A stretch of DNA of 64,000 nucleotides from Halichondria panicea (GCF_963675165.1 NC_087378.1:372001-436000); one strand, 5' to 3'; positions 15,995 to 41,836 are shown, counted from the first letter of the stretch. Notes: generated by a model from the sequence alone, not told the origin. Program-made: numbers and translations.

Positions 15995-18900
15995 ATGCAT
16001 GCAGACTGGCTTGTGCTTCTTCTGCTGTTTCTGAGCTACTCAGAAGCTCGCTATGAACCTCATATTGTAGGAAAGCAGTATAAACATAGCATAGACACTC
16101 ACGATACCCGTGCTGTGAGAGTGGAGTTTTGGGAGCCTACGAAGCATATCAACCTGAATGGAGTTGGAAAGAAAGGAGACTATGTTGTGTTCTTTGGAAG
16201 CGATAGCGATAGGTAAATTCATTCCGTTAGCTCCTGTCCTCCATAAAATATAAAGTATCTAGCTACATTACCATCCAGAATTAAACATTGCCATGTTCAG
16301 TGCATCATTGTCCTAGCAGCTTGCAGCTTTTAGCTATTCTATAATGTTTGCAGTATTGTTGCTAAAAATTTTATAATTTTATGCAGGCCATTGGAGTATT
16401 CGTGTGGTAACTCGTGCAAAGTTCACCTCAAGCAAACAAGAATTGGCCTCTCCTCTGTTACCGTGAGTGCCTCTGTGCAGAAGCTGTTTGCAGCACCTCC
16501 TGCCTCCACTGGGGTGCTGCAACTGTGTCTAGGCCCGGGGAACTTGTTCTGGAAGAGACCGCTTGTAGCTGAGGCAGACATCTCCTGCATACCGTGGAGT
16601 AGGTCATTCCAACCACGGAGGGGAGGCTACATCGTTCAGCCCAACCGCTATGGTAGGTACGGTGGGGGATGAGATTGTTTAAAGCCGCAGTTTAATACTG
16701 TAGAGATTCATGAAAATAATGTACTGGTCTTATTTAGGAGTGTTGAAATTTTGTATTAAGTTTTTGGCACATCGTAAGTGTATGCAGATCGAGACATACA
16801 CTTTTTACTGTTTCCTATAGTGGAGGAGTCAGTTGCTCTTGATGTTCACACCTGGTTCATGACTGAGCGGAATTATGAGCAAATGAGAGAGAGCGGTGTC
16901 ACTAATGTATTTGTCCCTCTGTTTGGAAAGAAATACTGGTTACCCATAGTTACATCATTCTACCATGGCCACAAATTCAAGAACGTTAAATGCCATTTCA
17001 AAAGTTCGTTTGATGCTGAGAGAGTTAAAGATAACCAGAAGAAGACGGAGGACGGTTATTCTCTTGTGTACAAGTACACTAACTTTGTGAAAGCTGTGGA
17101 GGAGAGTTCTGGCCTGTACACAGTGACCTGCTTGGGTATGAATTGGGATGAATTTGTACCTAGGAATTGGACTGTGGAGCTCTCAAAATCTCTAAACATT
17201 ACCTTCATCAAAGGCAAGTGTGCTTGTGTTCTACTCAGGGCATATTAAAGTGATACACGTAAAGATCAATCTTACTCTAGCAGTATAATCAGAATGTCAC
17301 ACCTGGTATAACACTGTACACATTTGCACACGTTTGCAATGTACATGCAACCTCACATTAGCTGTGTTTCTGCAGGTCCCATGGTGATTATCAGTGGCTT
17401 GGTAGGCAACACTGTGTTCTTATCTGACCACAACTCCTTCAATGTCACGCTCTACTCCACATCTCCCGTGACCACATTCAAGGTAGAGCGATCTGATGGC
17501 TTGAGCTCGGAGGGGCAACCCAGAGTGACTCGGCTGGTGACCCAGAATGCCTACAATCTTCTGTCAGTGTATGGAGTGGAGATACCGACTGCTGCAGAGG
17601 GGATGAGGGCTACCTACACTGTGGCTGTGGTGAACAAGGACGAGGAGTCTGTTAGTCAGAGTGTGGAGATTGTCAAACCAAGAGGTATGGAGTTAGCTTT
17701 GGAAGGTTTTGATAAACTATAATATTACTTATGTGGTACTTGCGTATTACTTGTACGTACACTGTATATTTAATTATGATTAATGATTGTCTAGATCTTT
17801 TGGGGGGGAGGGAGTTTTTGTAGCTGTACTTTTCTGTTTACCTTATGTGTGTGTGTTCACACCACTTGCAGGGATGCAGGTGTCAGTGTATCCAGTGGAG
17901 ACGATAGCCAGTGAGGGGGATAGAGTGACCTTTGATTGCACTGTGACAGGGGACACCATTCCGAATATTAAGTGGACTAGGGATTATCAACAGTCTAAGG
18001 TAGTGCTGTATCCTTATGAAATGTGTGTGTCAATTTTGTGCATCTCCAGACTACACAACTAAAGACTGAGTACATCAGTGATGGTAAAGGACTCAGGTTG
18101 ACTTTCATTAAAGCTAGACAGGAGCATTCTGGTACCTACGTCTGCACTGCCTCTGACCAGGCTGACACCAGGAGAGCATCTGTGAACCTTGCAGTGTGGC
18201 CACGAGGTAAGGCACAATCAACTGGTTTAGTGCTTTGGTGATGTTTGGATTAGAGGGCCTATAATCAAGTCAGCCTCTAAAACTGCTCTAGAACTGAGTA
18301 ACAGCCTCTCTATTGGTTTCCTCCCACTGCAGGCAGCTGGTTGGTTGGTCTCTCTCCACCCCACCACCAGCAGCACAGTCTCAATATGAACCAGGGGGAG
18401 GTGATGAGGGAATGGACATCAGAGCACCCCCCTTTATCCACGTCCTCTATCATACTGGCTGTCATCATTCTTATTATGGGAGCACTCTTAATGACTGTTT
18501 GTGTAGTGGCTGGGGCCTTTTACATCTACCAGTTGATAAGGTGTGTTCTCCATCCCTGTGCACATCAATTTTGTATTTTGTACTAAACCATTAATAATTA
18601 TAAGGCAACAGCATCTTTTTGGACCATTTGACTGCTCATGCTCCTAATTCTACTAGTGCCTACGTAATATAGTGCGCTGTGTTATTGACCATACAGGTTG
18701 CTGTTTAGTCACTAGCTAGGTGGATTCCTGCATCATAACAATGCTTCTGTTAAGTGTATCTTCTATACAGCTCACCCCCGGAGGACTTGGACACTCCTCC
18801 AGCCCCACCCCCACCAACTGAACAGAGCGATGAAGATCTGTGGGAGAGCGCTGAAGAGATGTGGGAAATAGTACGAAAGCAAAGTCTGCAAATGGACCAA

Positions 18901-19404
18901 GTGCTGAAAACAACATCAAAACAACACAACAGTGACAACAAAGATGTCCAAGAGGCAACAAAAGACAAAACTAATGACCAGAGGCTATCCGAAGGTGTAC
19001 ACAAATCCAAAAACAAACGAAAGAAGTCAAAAAGAGACCCAACAGATAAAGATATCACCCAAGAAGATGAACAATCGAGAGACAGGAGAAGACGTAAGAA
19101 AGAGAAAGATGGAGAACATACCAAAGCAAAAGAAAAGAGTGAGAAAGATGGAGAGCGTTCCAAAGCAAAAGAAAAGAGTGCCGATGCTAAACCACGAAGA
19201 GAGAAAGATGGAGAGCGTTCCAAAGCAAAAGAAAATAGTGCCGATGCTAAACCACGAAGAGAGAAAGATGGAGAGCGTTCCAAAGCAAAGAGGAAGGAGA
19301 AGGCAAGAGAGAGAGATGGGTCACCAAGATCTCCCAGATCTGCTGAAGATAAGAAGTCTCCGAGCAAGCAAAAGAAACAACTGGACACAGTCACTTCACT
19401 ATAA
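15995..19404 (+). CDS. Single-pass Ig-domain receptor with a repetitive Lys-rich cytoplasmic tail
   Basis: The model has eight exons (15995-16212, 16387-16652, 16821-17213, 17376-17684, 17872-17999, 18050-18206, 18333-18540, 18771-19404), giving 770 aa. The signal peptide is WLVLLLLFLSYSEA. Residues about 25-395 are extracellular, Cys-containing and glycosylated (NWT, NIT, NVT), with no recognised fold. Residues about 397-490 form a clear I-set Ig domain (VTFDC, IKWTRD, SGTYVC). One TM helix (about 525-550, IILAVIILIMGALLMTVCVV) is followed by a tail of about 215 residues. The tail starts proline-rich and acidic (PPAPPPPTEQ, DEDLWESAEEMWEI) and becomes Lys/Arg/Glu-rich with tandem copies of EKDGERSKAK. 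Intron 3 uses a GC donor (17214) and intron 5 is only 50 nt. An adhesion or recognition role is inference. Confidence 0.85.
19101..19290 (+). repeat. 60-bp coding repeat in the Ig-receptor tail
   Basis: Four in-frame copies, the first two truncated, encode EKDGERSKAKEKSADAKPRR and variants. The last two complete 60-bp units are almost identical at nucleotide level (one changed codon, K to N), which indicates recent expansion. Confidence 0.9.
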
Positions 19405-19605
19405 TAAATTCTATGTAGCATCATATACATGTACTTGTCACTCATGTTCATGTACAACACATCCTCTTATCATAATCAGGTTCATTGGTAATTAATTATC
19501 AGCGTGTGTAAAACACATAATACATGATCAGAATTGCTTATAAAAAATAGACACACAAATTTGAATTTGAATATTGCATACAAAATTATTAAAGAGATGA
19601 ATCAA

Positions 19606-23483
<3,878 letters not shown>

Positions 23484-23531
23484 TTACTCGAGCTTCTAGA
23501 GCAGAACAACTCCTCCACCTTACATGTGGAA

Positions 23532-23548
23532 TGACGTAGAATGACGTT
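23532..23548. promoter_or_regulatory. Paired CRE/ATF-like sites in the PI4K2-PSTK bidirectional promoter
   Basis: TGACGTA (23532-23538) and TGACGTT (23542-23548) lie in direct orientation one helical turn apart, midway in the 107 bp between the two start codons. No TATA box is seen. Confidence 0.45.
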
Positions 23549-23590
23549 GCTGCTGAGCTGGCAAATTTAACGCCCACGCAATAGCTCCAC

Positions 23591-24778
23591 ATGGCCACAA
23601 ACAAGGTAAAGTACAAGACAGGTACATGCTTGTTGCTGCTGATTGGAATTCCTGGATGTGGAAAAACTACATTTTCAAGATTTTTGGCAGCTCATATGAG
23701 ATCTGCAGCTCAGTTCCAATGGATTCCAGTAGTCGTTCATTTTGACGACTTTTATCCACCGGATCAGCGACAACACAACAAAAAATATGTAATTTGCATT
23801 CGTAATCATACAAAAATTAATTTTATTACCTCTTTGCAGGACAAGACACACTTTGTAATGAAGGATGCCCGTCTTAAAATTTTGACGTGCATTGAAAATT
23901 TTATCACTCTGAACAATTTAAGAGCTCCAACCGTTTCCAGTGAGTCCTCACAGTCTAGTCAGATTGCAGAGGCACCTCCATCAGCAGATAGCAGTACTGC
24001 AGATTGTTTTGAATTTGAATGGAGAATATTGATTGATTCCATTAGAGAACAGCTGATCCATTCTCAAGTTAGAGTTGATAGAGATGGAAGGTATACGTTT
24101 GTGTTAATCTTATGCATGTGAGCTAATTGAATTACTGATTAGAATGATCTCTGAGGATTGCTCAAGAACAGTTGTTTTATTCCTGGATGACAATATGCCA
24201 TTGAAGAGTATGAGATACGAATACTATCAACTTGCCAGAAAGTGTGAGTGCATAAAACCGCCTAATTTCACATGATTTGTGTTGAATGTTTCCTATAGAC
24301 GGAATCGGGTTTGCTCAAGTTTGTGTGCAATGCTCCAGTGAAGTCGCTAAATTGCGGAATCTACATCGTCCATATCCAATACCTGATTCCACTATTGAGC
24401 ACATGGAACGGAGTATGGAATATCCGGAACCAGACCAGAATCACTGGGAGAAACTGAGCATCTGTATCAACAGTGATGGAGATATCACAATATTTACGCA
24501 AGAAGGATGGTATGTAAATTAATTGTCCTTAAAAACTGTATTTTCGGCTGATTTATACCAAATTTATGTTGTCTCTCTCATGCAGTGGCAAGGTACTGCC
24601 TCTGATTGTGGAAGCACTGTGTACACCAGTGACACCACTGCCTCAACTAGATGCTGCATTAAGGGTAGGTATATGTATGCCTATATCATCAGGAGTGCAT
24701 GAATCCTGCTATCATTGTGCAAGCCTTTGTCACGCATTTGTTGTACAAGAATATGTAAAATTAGACTTAGATCAATAA
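23591..24778 (+). CDS. PSTK: O-phosphoseryl-tRNA(Sec) kinase
   Basis: Exons are 23591-23788, 23840-24090, 24143-24243, 24299-24509 and 24586 to about 24778. The N-terminus has a P-loop (LIGIPGCGKTTF), then HFDDFYPPD, VVLFLDDNMPLKSMRYEYYQLARK, YGIGFAQVCV and EHMERSMEYPEPDQNHWEKLS, which match PSTK in order. PSTK phosphorylates Ser-tRNA(Sec) for selenocysteine synthesis, so its presence implies that the organism makes selenoproteins. The 3' end is uncertain: exon 5 may end at a GTAGGT donor (24665) or read through to the TAA at 24778. Either way it lacks most of the C-terminal extension of the human protein (348 aa). Intron 1 is 51 nt, a multiple of three without stops, so retention would insert 17 residues. 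Confidence 0.85.
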
Positions 24779-24863
24779 TTTATAAGTAGCACGCAAGCAT
24801 GTACTGACATAATTATAATAACTCAATCAAGTCTATATAGGCTCTACAATCAATAATTAAAAG

Positions 24864-31476
<6,613 letters not shown>

Positions 31477-31653
31477 CTTGCTTACACCAATTAGTGGCTT
31501 GTCTCCTGCACAATAGAGTCTAAGAAATGACAAGAAATGACAGCAAGCTCTTTTTATAACCTGTGCATTCCTTTCATGTATGCATCATACCAAACTTGTG
31601 ACATTGCAGTATATTATCATAACAAGTCTGTGTAATATAGCATCATAATTGAT

Positions 31654-32095
31654 ATGGAATCCTTATACCCATTACAGAAATCTTGTCAACTTGCAAATAT
31701 TGACAGCTATGTGCATCAAGCTGACAAGGTGCTTCGAAAGTGTGTCTCAAGGCAATTCAAGATGCATGCTCCAGGTTATAGCATTTATAATTATGACAAC
31801 AATAATTATACTGCATAGAAAATTATTACTAGTGTGGACTCCCGTATATGTAGTATTGTATGCATGGTTGAACAACTGTAAAGATGAAATTTCTATAGGT
31901 GGAGCCATCTCCCGGGAAGATAGAGCCAAGTTAGCCAAAGATACCAATAATGTCCGTAAGAAGATTTTGGAGGAGCTGAGAAATGGTGGAATGTGTGGCA
32001 GTCAACTGGACCCCAGTGCAATAGGGCACCCACTAGAGGACAAGTTTAAAGAATTAGTTGATGGATACTTTACCAAACTGTTAACTGAACATTAA
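31654..32095 (+). CDS. Small conserved-looking protein, 105 aa, unrecognised
   Basis: The model has two exons (31654-31774 and 31899-32095) joined in phase 1 at GT-AG borders, 105 aa. The protein is charged and helical with no signal peptide. Notable segments are DSYVHQADKVLRKC, SREDRAKLAKDTNN, RKKILEELRNGG, HPLEDKFKELVD and GYFTKLLTEH. It starts 177 bp from the start of the FAAL-PKS gene, in the opposite direction, and ends 234 bp from the 3' end of EFCAB10. I cannot name the family. The clean intron, strong start context and charged helical composition argue for a real gene. Confidence 0.65.
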
Positions 32096-32329
32096 TTAGG
32101 TGGTCACCACAATAATTATTTGTTTAGTAGTACTGTAATTTATAGTATCTATGGTGGTGCAATGTTATTAACACAAAGACATAACTTGTTAATAATTGTA
32201 TATATAATTATACACACATGCAGTGGACTGAATCTCAGATATAATTATAATTATATTAATAATAGCCACAACTTAACGTATACGGGGCGTACTTCCGCTA
32301 CATATATAGTGCAGTGAGAAAGTAACGTT

Positions 32330-32779
32330 CTAATTGTCAACAAAAGTAGCAGATGAATTCCTAAGAGCTACTTTAACTTCTGTCACAAATGTCTCTTGAC
32401 TGATTCTGTTGAACGCTGCTCCTGCCGGGGTTTGGTTGAACTTTCTCACTCCAAGATTTCCCATAGCTTGCAAGTACTTGTCATGTGAGATATGTCCCTT
32501 GCGTGTGATGTCTAACATCCCAAACACCGACTCGAGATTTGATTCATCAAAGAGTGAGGGAGGGTCGACTTGGTCCGGGTCTTGTTTTGCTTTTTGGAGT
32601 TGTTCGATGTAGTCTTTCATGAATTGTTTCAGATTATCTGGTCTCTCATATACGAGCACGGATGTCATGTTCTCAAACAGTTCCATTATCTTGTTCTCTT
32701 TCAAGTACTCGGCTGCTGCTTGGCTGTGCAGCTCAGCACTGTCAATGTCCTCACTTGCTAAACTGAATGGTGGCTCCAT
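32330..32779 (-). CDS. EFCAB10: EF-hand calcium-binding domain protein 10-like
   Basis: A single exon of 149 aa. AAAEYLKENKIMELFENMTS and LVYERPDNLKQFM, followed by a single EF-hand-like helix pair (ESVFGMLDITRKGHISHDKY), match the order and spacing of EFCAB10. Its N-terminus resembles the RIIa/DPY-30 dimerisation fold. The canonical calcium-loop acidic positions are only partly kept (DITRKGHIS), so calcium binding is doubtful. In animals EFCAB10 expression is associated with ciliated cells. It starts 266 bp from, and divergent to, the gene at 33046. Confidence 0.8.
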   Translation of the reverse strand: MEPPFSLASEDIDSAELHSQAAAEYLKENKIMELFENMTSVLVYERPDNLKQFMKDYIEQLQKAKQDPDQVDPPSLFDESNLESVFGMLDITRKGHISHDKYLQAMGNLGVRKFNQTPAGAAFNRISQETFVTEVKVALRNSSATFVDN

Positions 32780-33045
32780 TTCTGCATGTGTGAGAGAGAT
32801 GTGTGACTAGCTACACTTAGCATACTTGCCACTTACCAATTCTATGTCTTTGTCTAGTATTAAACTAGAGTCTTGACAGTACTAGTACAGCTTACAGAGC
32901 TCCTTGATCCTCCTTTGATCATGTAAACAAGCTAGTATCCATGGCAACTATGCTACACGCAATCTAACTGAGCTGTCAGTATGCAATTGCAAGTAGACTC
33001 TTATACGATTTATCCACTGTACTGGCCGGACCATAGCTGAAGATC

Positions 33046-33742
33046 ATGTCTGTTTCTCTCCCACCAATGGATGTAAACAAGGTAGCTACAGTAGATCTAG
33101 CTAACAGCTAGGGTAATTGGCTTGCTTGCTAAACTAGTAAACTAGTGAAATTGTTATTATAATTATTATAGCAATCCTTGTTTTCTGCAGAGCACTGTGA
33201 AGTACAACCTCTTCTCAAAGCATGACAATCGGCACACACTGCAACATTGTGGGGAGTACTTTGGTCAGGGACTGGGTAAGAGAATAGACAAGGGCTCGGT
33301 ACGCAATCAGCATCGCTCTGACAACCATGCCTCCTGGGGAAGTAGCCCGACATACTCGTCCACCTACAGACAATGTTACAGTACAGACTCGAGCTTGATT
33401 AAGCACAAGAGATCACTATCAGCTACACCGTCCTCTTCGTTTGAGACTAACGAGTCATTGCTGTACAAGTTCGACGTCCTCACAAAGCCTAACTTCAGAC
33501 GCTACCCACACGAACATTCTCCTGATAACCTCGTTAGCATCAAATCCGAGGACCTAGTATCAACTACATACAGTGAACAGAAACTACTGTCTAGGGCGGA
33601 GTCAGCTGACGGAGGAACTGTGCGCCACTCGAGAGATCGTCAGCATCGAGCCCGTTCTTACACCACCCCCCTCTATGTGCTAGCGGCTACACAACAACCT
33701 TTCCAAGGACACACCCCCTGGAAGTATTCGTACAAACAATGA
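33046..33742 (+). CDS. Ser/Tyr/His-rich protein, unrecognised (possibly ciliary)
   Basis: The model has two exons (33046-33081 and 33191-33742), phase 0 intron, 195 aa. It is rich in Ser, Tyr, His and Arg without a recognisable domain, signal peptide or membrane segment. Features include NLFSKHDNRHTLQHCGEYFG near the N-terminus, YSSTYRQCYSTDSS, and a C-terminal TTPLYVLAATQQPFQGHTPW. This composition, and a divergent promoter shared with EFCAB10, would fit a microtubule-associated ciliary protein, but that is inference. The initial 12-residue exon is inferred from the splice signals. Confidence 0.65.
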
Positions 33743-33935
33743 CTTGTTGTATTGCACTTAGAATTTATTTTTCAGAATTATAAATATCTTTGTGTTAATT
33801 TTTTGCCATGAATTTTTCAATGTACAAGACATCTCAACAAATTAATGAAAAGGTATCTCATCAGAAAAGTATTATTAATTAAACATAAAAAAGCAGTGTT
33901 CTGTATACAGGTTAGGTAAGTATCTATGGTAACAG

Positions 33936-34923
33936 TTACTGGTTCTTAAATTCCTCATCCATACACTTGGCAATGGTACTCAACTGTGTGAATGATGTAC
34001 CCTCGTAGATTTGTCCTGTGCAAAAAAATCATAGTAAAGACACAACCACCACTGCTGCATGAGCTGTACACACACACACACACACACTTACAACTATGCA
34101 TCCATACACACCACTGCTGATGAGCTGTACACACACACACACAGTAATGACAACTATGCATCCATACACACCACCACTGCTGCATGAGCTGTACACACAC
34201 ACACACACACTTACAACTATGCATCCATACACACCACCACTGCTGCATGAGCTGTACACACACACACACACAGTAATGACAACTACACATGTACATGACT
34301 ATACACCATGTACGCATCTATACACACAGCATCCATTTAACCACTAATCACAGGATGTACACTCACACACTCACCAATTTTGGCGTCTCTGAAGAACTTC
34401 TCTATGGGGTACTCCTTGGTGAAGCCCACTCCAGCCACCATCTCCACACACCGCGATGCCACTCTGTTGGCAACCTACAATAACATAAACACCAATGTCA
34501 GCTTTGTAGGGGCAATAAAGAACTTCAATATAAACACACAACAATTAAGACTCCCTGAAAGCTATGGAATGCATGTTTCCCCAAACTAAAAGTTATAGCC
34601 ATTCAAATTTAAGAACAAGCCTTAACATACAGTTGAAGGCATTCACACAAAGTATAGCTATTCACCTCAGAGGAGAAGTACTTTGCCATGGCTGCCTCCT
34701 TGACGTATGGCATTCCTTGTTCGTGCATCCTTGCTGTGTTGTACACCATTACACTGGCAACCTCAATGTCAGTGGCCAGCTGTGCCCTCATGTGCTGCAT
34801 GGCCTGGAAGTCGGCAATCTTCTGACCAAACGCCTCTCTCTCGTGGAGATAAGGGATGACAGCGTTCAGTGCACCCTTGGCCAATCCTATCATCTGTGTG
34901 TGGTGTGTGTGTGTGTGAGGGGG

Positions 34924-34960
<37 letters not shown>

Positions 34961-34963
34961 GGG

Positions 34964-35054
<91 letters not shown>

Positions 35055-37293
35055 TGTGTGTGGGGGGGGGGGTAATCATGAGGCTAGTTGACACTGTAAC
35101 TGTTAAGAGGGGGTTGAGTTTGATGAAAGCTAGTGGTTCAAATATCTTACTTGAGCTCCAATGCCAATTCTTCCCATGTTGAGGGTTTCTATGGCGTACT
35201 TGTAGCCTTTCCCAAGTTCTCCTATCACCTGTGACTCGTGTACCTGGAGGGGAGAGGCGGGCATCATACTCAATACTCGATACTCTAGCTATAATAATTA
35301 TTATAATTATAAACATTTTAGGTATTCTAAATCTTAATTAGAGGGCTCAAATGCATCTTGTCAGTGAGATCCTAACTCAAGTTATAAAGTTGGAAAAATC
35401 CCCTATAACAATAACCCATACTTTTTCTCTGAGAATGGGACATTTCAATCCAAGAGCAATCACTGATTTAAACACATCATTTAAACACATCACTAATATA
35501 AATAGCCTATATCGTTGTGCACAGAATCACTGACACAGGTACAGGAAAGTCACCTTGACATTCTCCAGGAAGACAGGACAGGTGGAGGATGCTCGTATGC
35601 CCAGTTTGTCCTCTTTCTTGCCCACAGTCAAACCTTCACTGTCTTTGTCCACCACAAATGTCGTGATGCCCTTGTAACCCTGAGCAATAAACATACTGAT
35701 TGACATACTTAGCGTCATGTTGTAATGATACAAGCTGGAATGCTTGCATACAGTAATCGCAATGAGTGTAAAAATGTTAGTCTCTAGAGTAAGAATATTA
35801 ATTTTTGTTGGAATAGTTTTAGGGTCAAAGGTGGAGGGTGTGAAAACACTTACATGTATGTACTGACCTTATTGAAGTCGATATTGGCCATGACCATAAA
35901 GACACCTGCATGCTCTGCGTTGGTGATCCACGCTTTTTGTCCGTTCAATATCCAGTACCCCCCTTCCTTCTTAGCACTGGTCTTGAGGGCAAAGGCATCT
36001 GTCCCACAGCTAGGCTCAGAGAGACAGTAACTACCAACCTGGAGGGAAGAGAGGGTAACAATCACGCCAAGCAGCATCAAGATGAGGACGCAAATACTTT
36101 GTTTCTGATTCGCTGTGGCTAAGCGCTAAGTTCAATGTCTTATTTGGAACACTGAATAATGGTAAATGCAGATTATTGATCATAGGAAGCCTATACAGAC
36201 ATTACACAAGGCTTTGATCACACACTGATTCAGAAAAAGAAAAAAATTCAAAAGTAAACTACTCACCATTTCAGTGGTTAGTTTGGGCAGGTATTTGTTC
36301 TTGAGGTCCTCGCTGCCCCAACGCAGGAACAGCTCAGAGACAAGTGTGTTCTGTACATCACACAGTACGCTCACAGAGGGATCCACTTTAGCCAGCTCCT
36401 CGATTGCCAGTATGGAGGAGAAGAAAGTGGAGCCTGCACCGCCGTACTTAGGATCCACTTCAATGCACATCAACTAGAGGGGGGGGGGGTACATCAATGT
36501 ATTAGCATAGGTGATACTGGACGGTCTAAAACCAAAGAAAGGGCCAATCAAATTCCCAATTTCAGGAAAACAAGTGAGTATAGTGTTTGGTCTGAAAAGC
36601 TATACAAATCCAATAAAGAGTCTATTGGAGCCTATATACTGAATACATCTTTTTTAGATACTTTACACTCAAATTACTTCCCCTCATTATTATTATTAGT
36701 AGATTGTATTACATCATCTATTGGGTAGTGTGCATGCGGCTCACTCCATGCTCAAAGAGTCCATTGATGATGCTTTTGTCCATCTCAGATCGTTGATCCA
36801 TCTCCCTAACCAGCGGCTGAATCTTCTCACGAGCAAAACGGGCAACTAGGGAAGGAATATCAGCTGGTGAATACTCTATATATAGCTGAAACCTATCCTA
36901 TCCTGACTGGGTATAAATCTAGACAGGACATAATAGAATATGAGCTAATTTAGAGCAAGGGGTCACCACTGAACATCACCAGTAGCCATAATTATATCAA
37001 GGTGCATGTATAATTTTATTGATCTAGCCGCAAAACAAGTTTGGGGGTGATTATAATCATGGTTGCTTTACGAGACTACTAATGACATCGCACCAGTTTC
37101 CTTCATCATCTTCTCCTCATCAGACAGGACTGTGACAGGGTGACCTCCACCAAAGCTCCTTGCAACCAGGGGACTGAGAGCAGCTCGAGAGAGTAGTGGG
37201 TTCAGCCATGAGCCCACACATCTAGTCTGTGCAATGATACAAGAGTTACACAGGGCCTCAGTGAGTACCACCTACCAGTGTACTGGCAGCCAT
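33936..37293 (-). CDS. ACADSB: Short/branched-chain acyl-CoA dehydrogenase, mitochondrial
   Basis: The model has ten exons: 37293-37276, 37226-37094, 36845-36745, 36473-36267, 36038-35868, 35679-35554, 35243-35151, 34893-34666, 34474-34375 and 34015-33936, giving 418 aa (human 432). The N-terminus is Arg/Ser/Ala-rich, like a mitochondrial targeting peptide. Signature stretches are [28 protein letters not shown] (FAD site), [47 protein letters not shown] and QLSTIAK. The catalytic Glu sits in YEG. It oxidises 2-methylbutyryl-CoA and related acyl-CoAs in isoleucine catabolism, passing electrons to ETF. The exon 2 donor was placed at 37093 because it restores the family alignment ([11 protein letters not shown]). 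Introns 7 and 9 contain repeats. Confidence 0.95.
34043..34283. repeat. Minisatellite in ACADSB intron 9
   Basis: Four copies of a unit of about 55-60 bp: CCACCACTGCTGCATGAGCTG, a variable CA tract, then TTACAACTATGCATCCATACA or AGTAATGACAACTATGCATC. The last two bases of the CA-plus-tail alternate between two variants, so the repeat may have expanded as a dimer. Confidence 0.85.
34893..35062. repeat. (GT)n tract in ACADSB intron 7
   Basis: On the sense strand this is a (CA)n tract ending exactly at the acceptor of exon 8 (ACACACAG at 34894-34900). It contains two GAGGGGGCAT interruptions and ends near a G9 run. Confidence 0.9.
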
Positions 37294-37420
37294 TCTGGAG
37301 TGCACGTCTTGGACTGGAATCTAGCTAGCTAGCTCTCAGTGCAGTGGATCTGGGTTGATCAGCAAGAGTTCTTTATTTGAGAATTGACCTTGACCTTGGG
37401 GCTTTAGTATATGTGCTTTG

Positions 37421-37442
37421 TCTCGAGGTTATAACCTCGAGA
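37421..37442. repeat. Perfect 22-bp palindrome between ACADSB and HSPA9
   Basis: TCTCGAGGTTATAACCTCGAGA is its own reverse complement. It lies 128 bp upstream of the ACADSB start codon and 147 bp downstream of the HSPA9 stop, so it could be a dimeric factor site or a relic hairpin. Confidence 0.7.
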
Positions 37443-37588
37443 TAACTTATACACTGAGGATTTTATCATATCAAAAACTGGGCATCAGCAATAATTTAAT
37501 TTAATACAAAAACACAAAAGACATTAGAATGGAAAAGTCCCATTAGAATGGAGAGGTCTCTATTAGCAAGAGTTGAGTGAATTTGACC

Positions 37589-41547
<3,959 letters not shown>

Positions 41548-41836
41548 CGTTGCTTCTTCTGAGGTAGATAGGTACGTGGTTTCAGAGGAGGTTGGATTTG
41601 CAGCCACGTGGAACTGTGCTGTGGACATGCGCGTTGTGTTGTGGGGGTGGGCTCATCTATCACCCACGCAAGTGTATAATTATTGTCATTTTGAATCACA
41701 TCCGTTGAGGTGGTCATGATGATTTTTTGAGGTCATATAATACAGCCCAAAGCCTACAGCTTCATAGAACCAGCTAGAATAGATACTAGTTTCTACACTG
41801 CAGTATCATCTACCATATGCATCTTTGCCAATCACT

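Noticed and set aside
18750-19460. Long antisense open frame opposite the Ig-receptor tail
   Set aside because: It is the complement of Lys/Glu-rich codons (Leu/Phe/Ser on the other strand) and has no motif.
31477-31533. FAAL-PKS start further upstream at 31533
   Set aside because: The frame is open there but has no ATG, and two acceptor-like AGs (near 31512 and 31498) suggest it may belong to an intron or upstream exon. The first ATG, at 31476, was used.
33955-34317. Antisense frame over the ACADSB intron minisatellite
   Set aside because: Cys/Val/His-rich translation of a repeat array, with no protein features.
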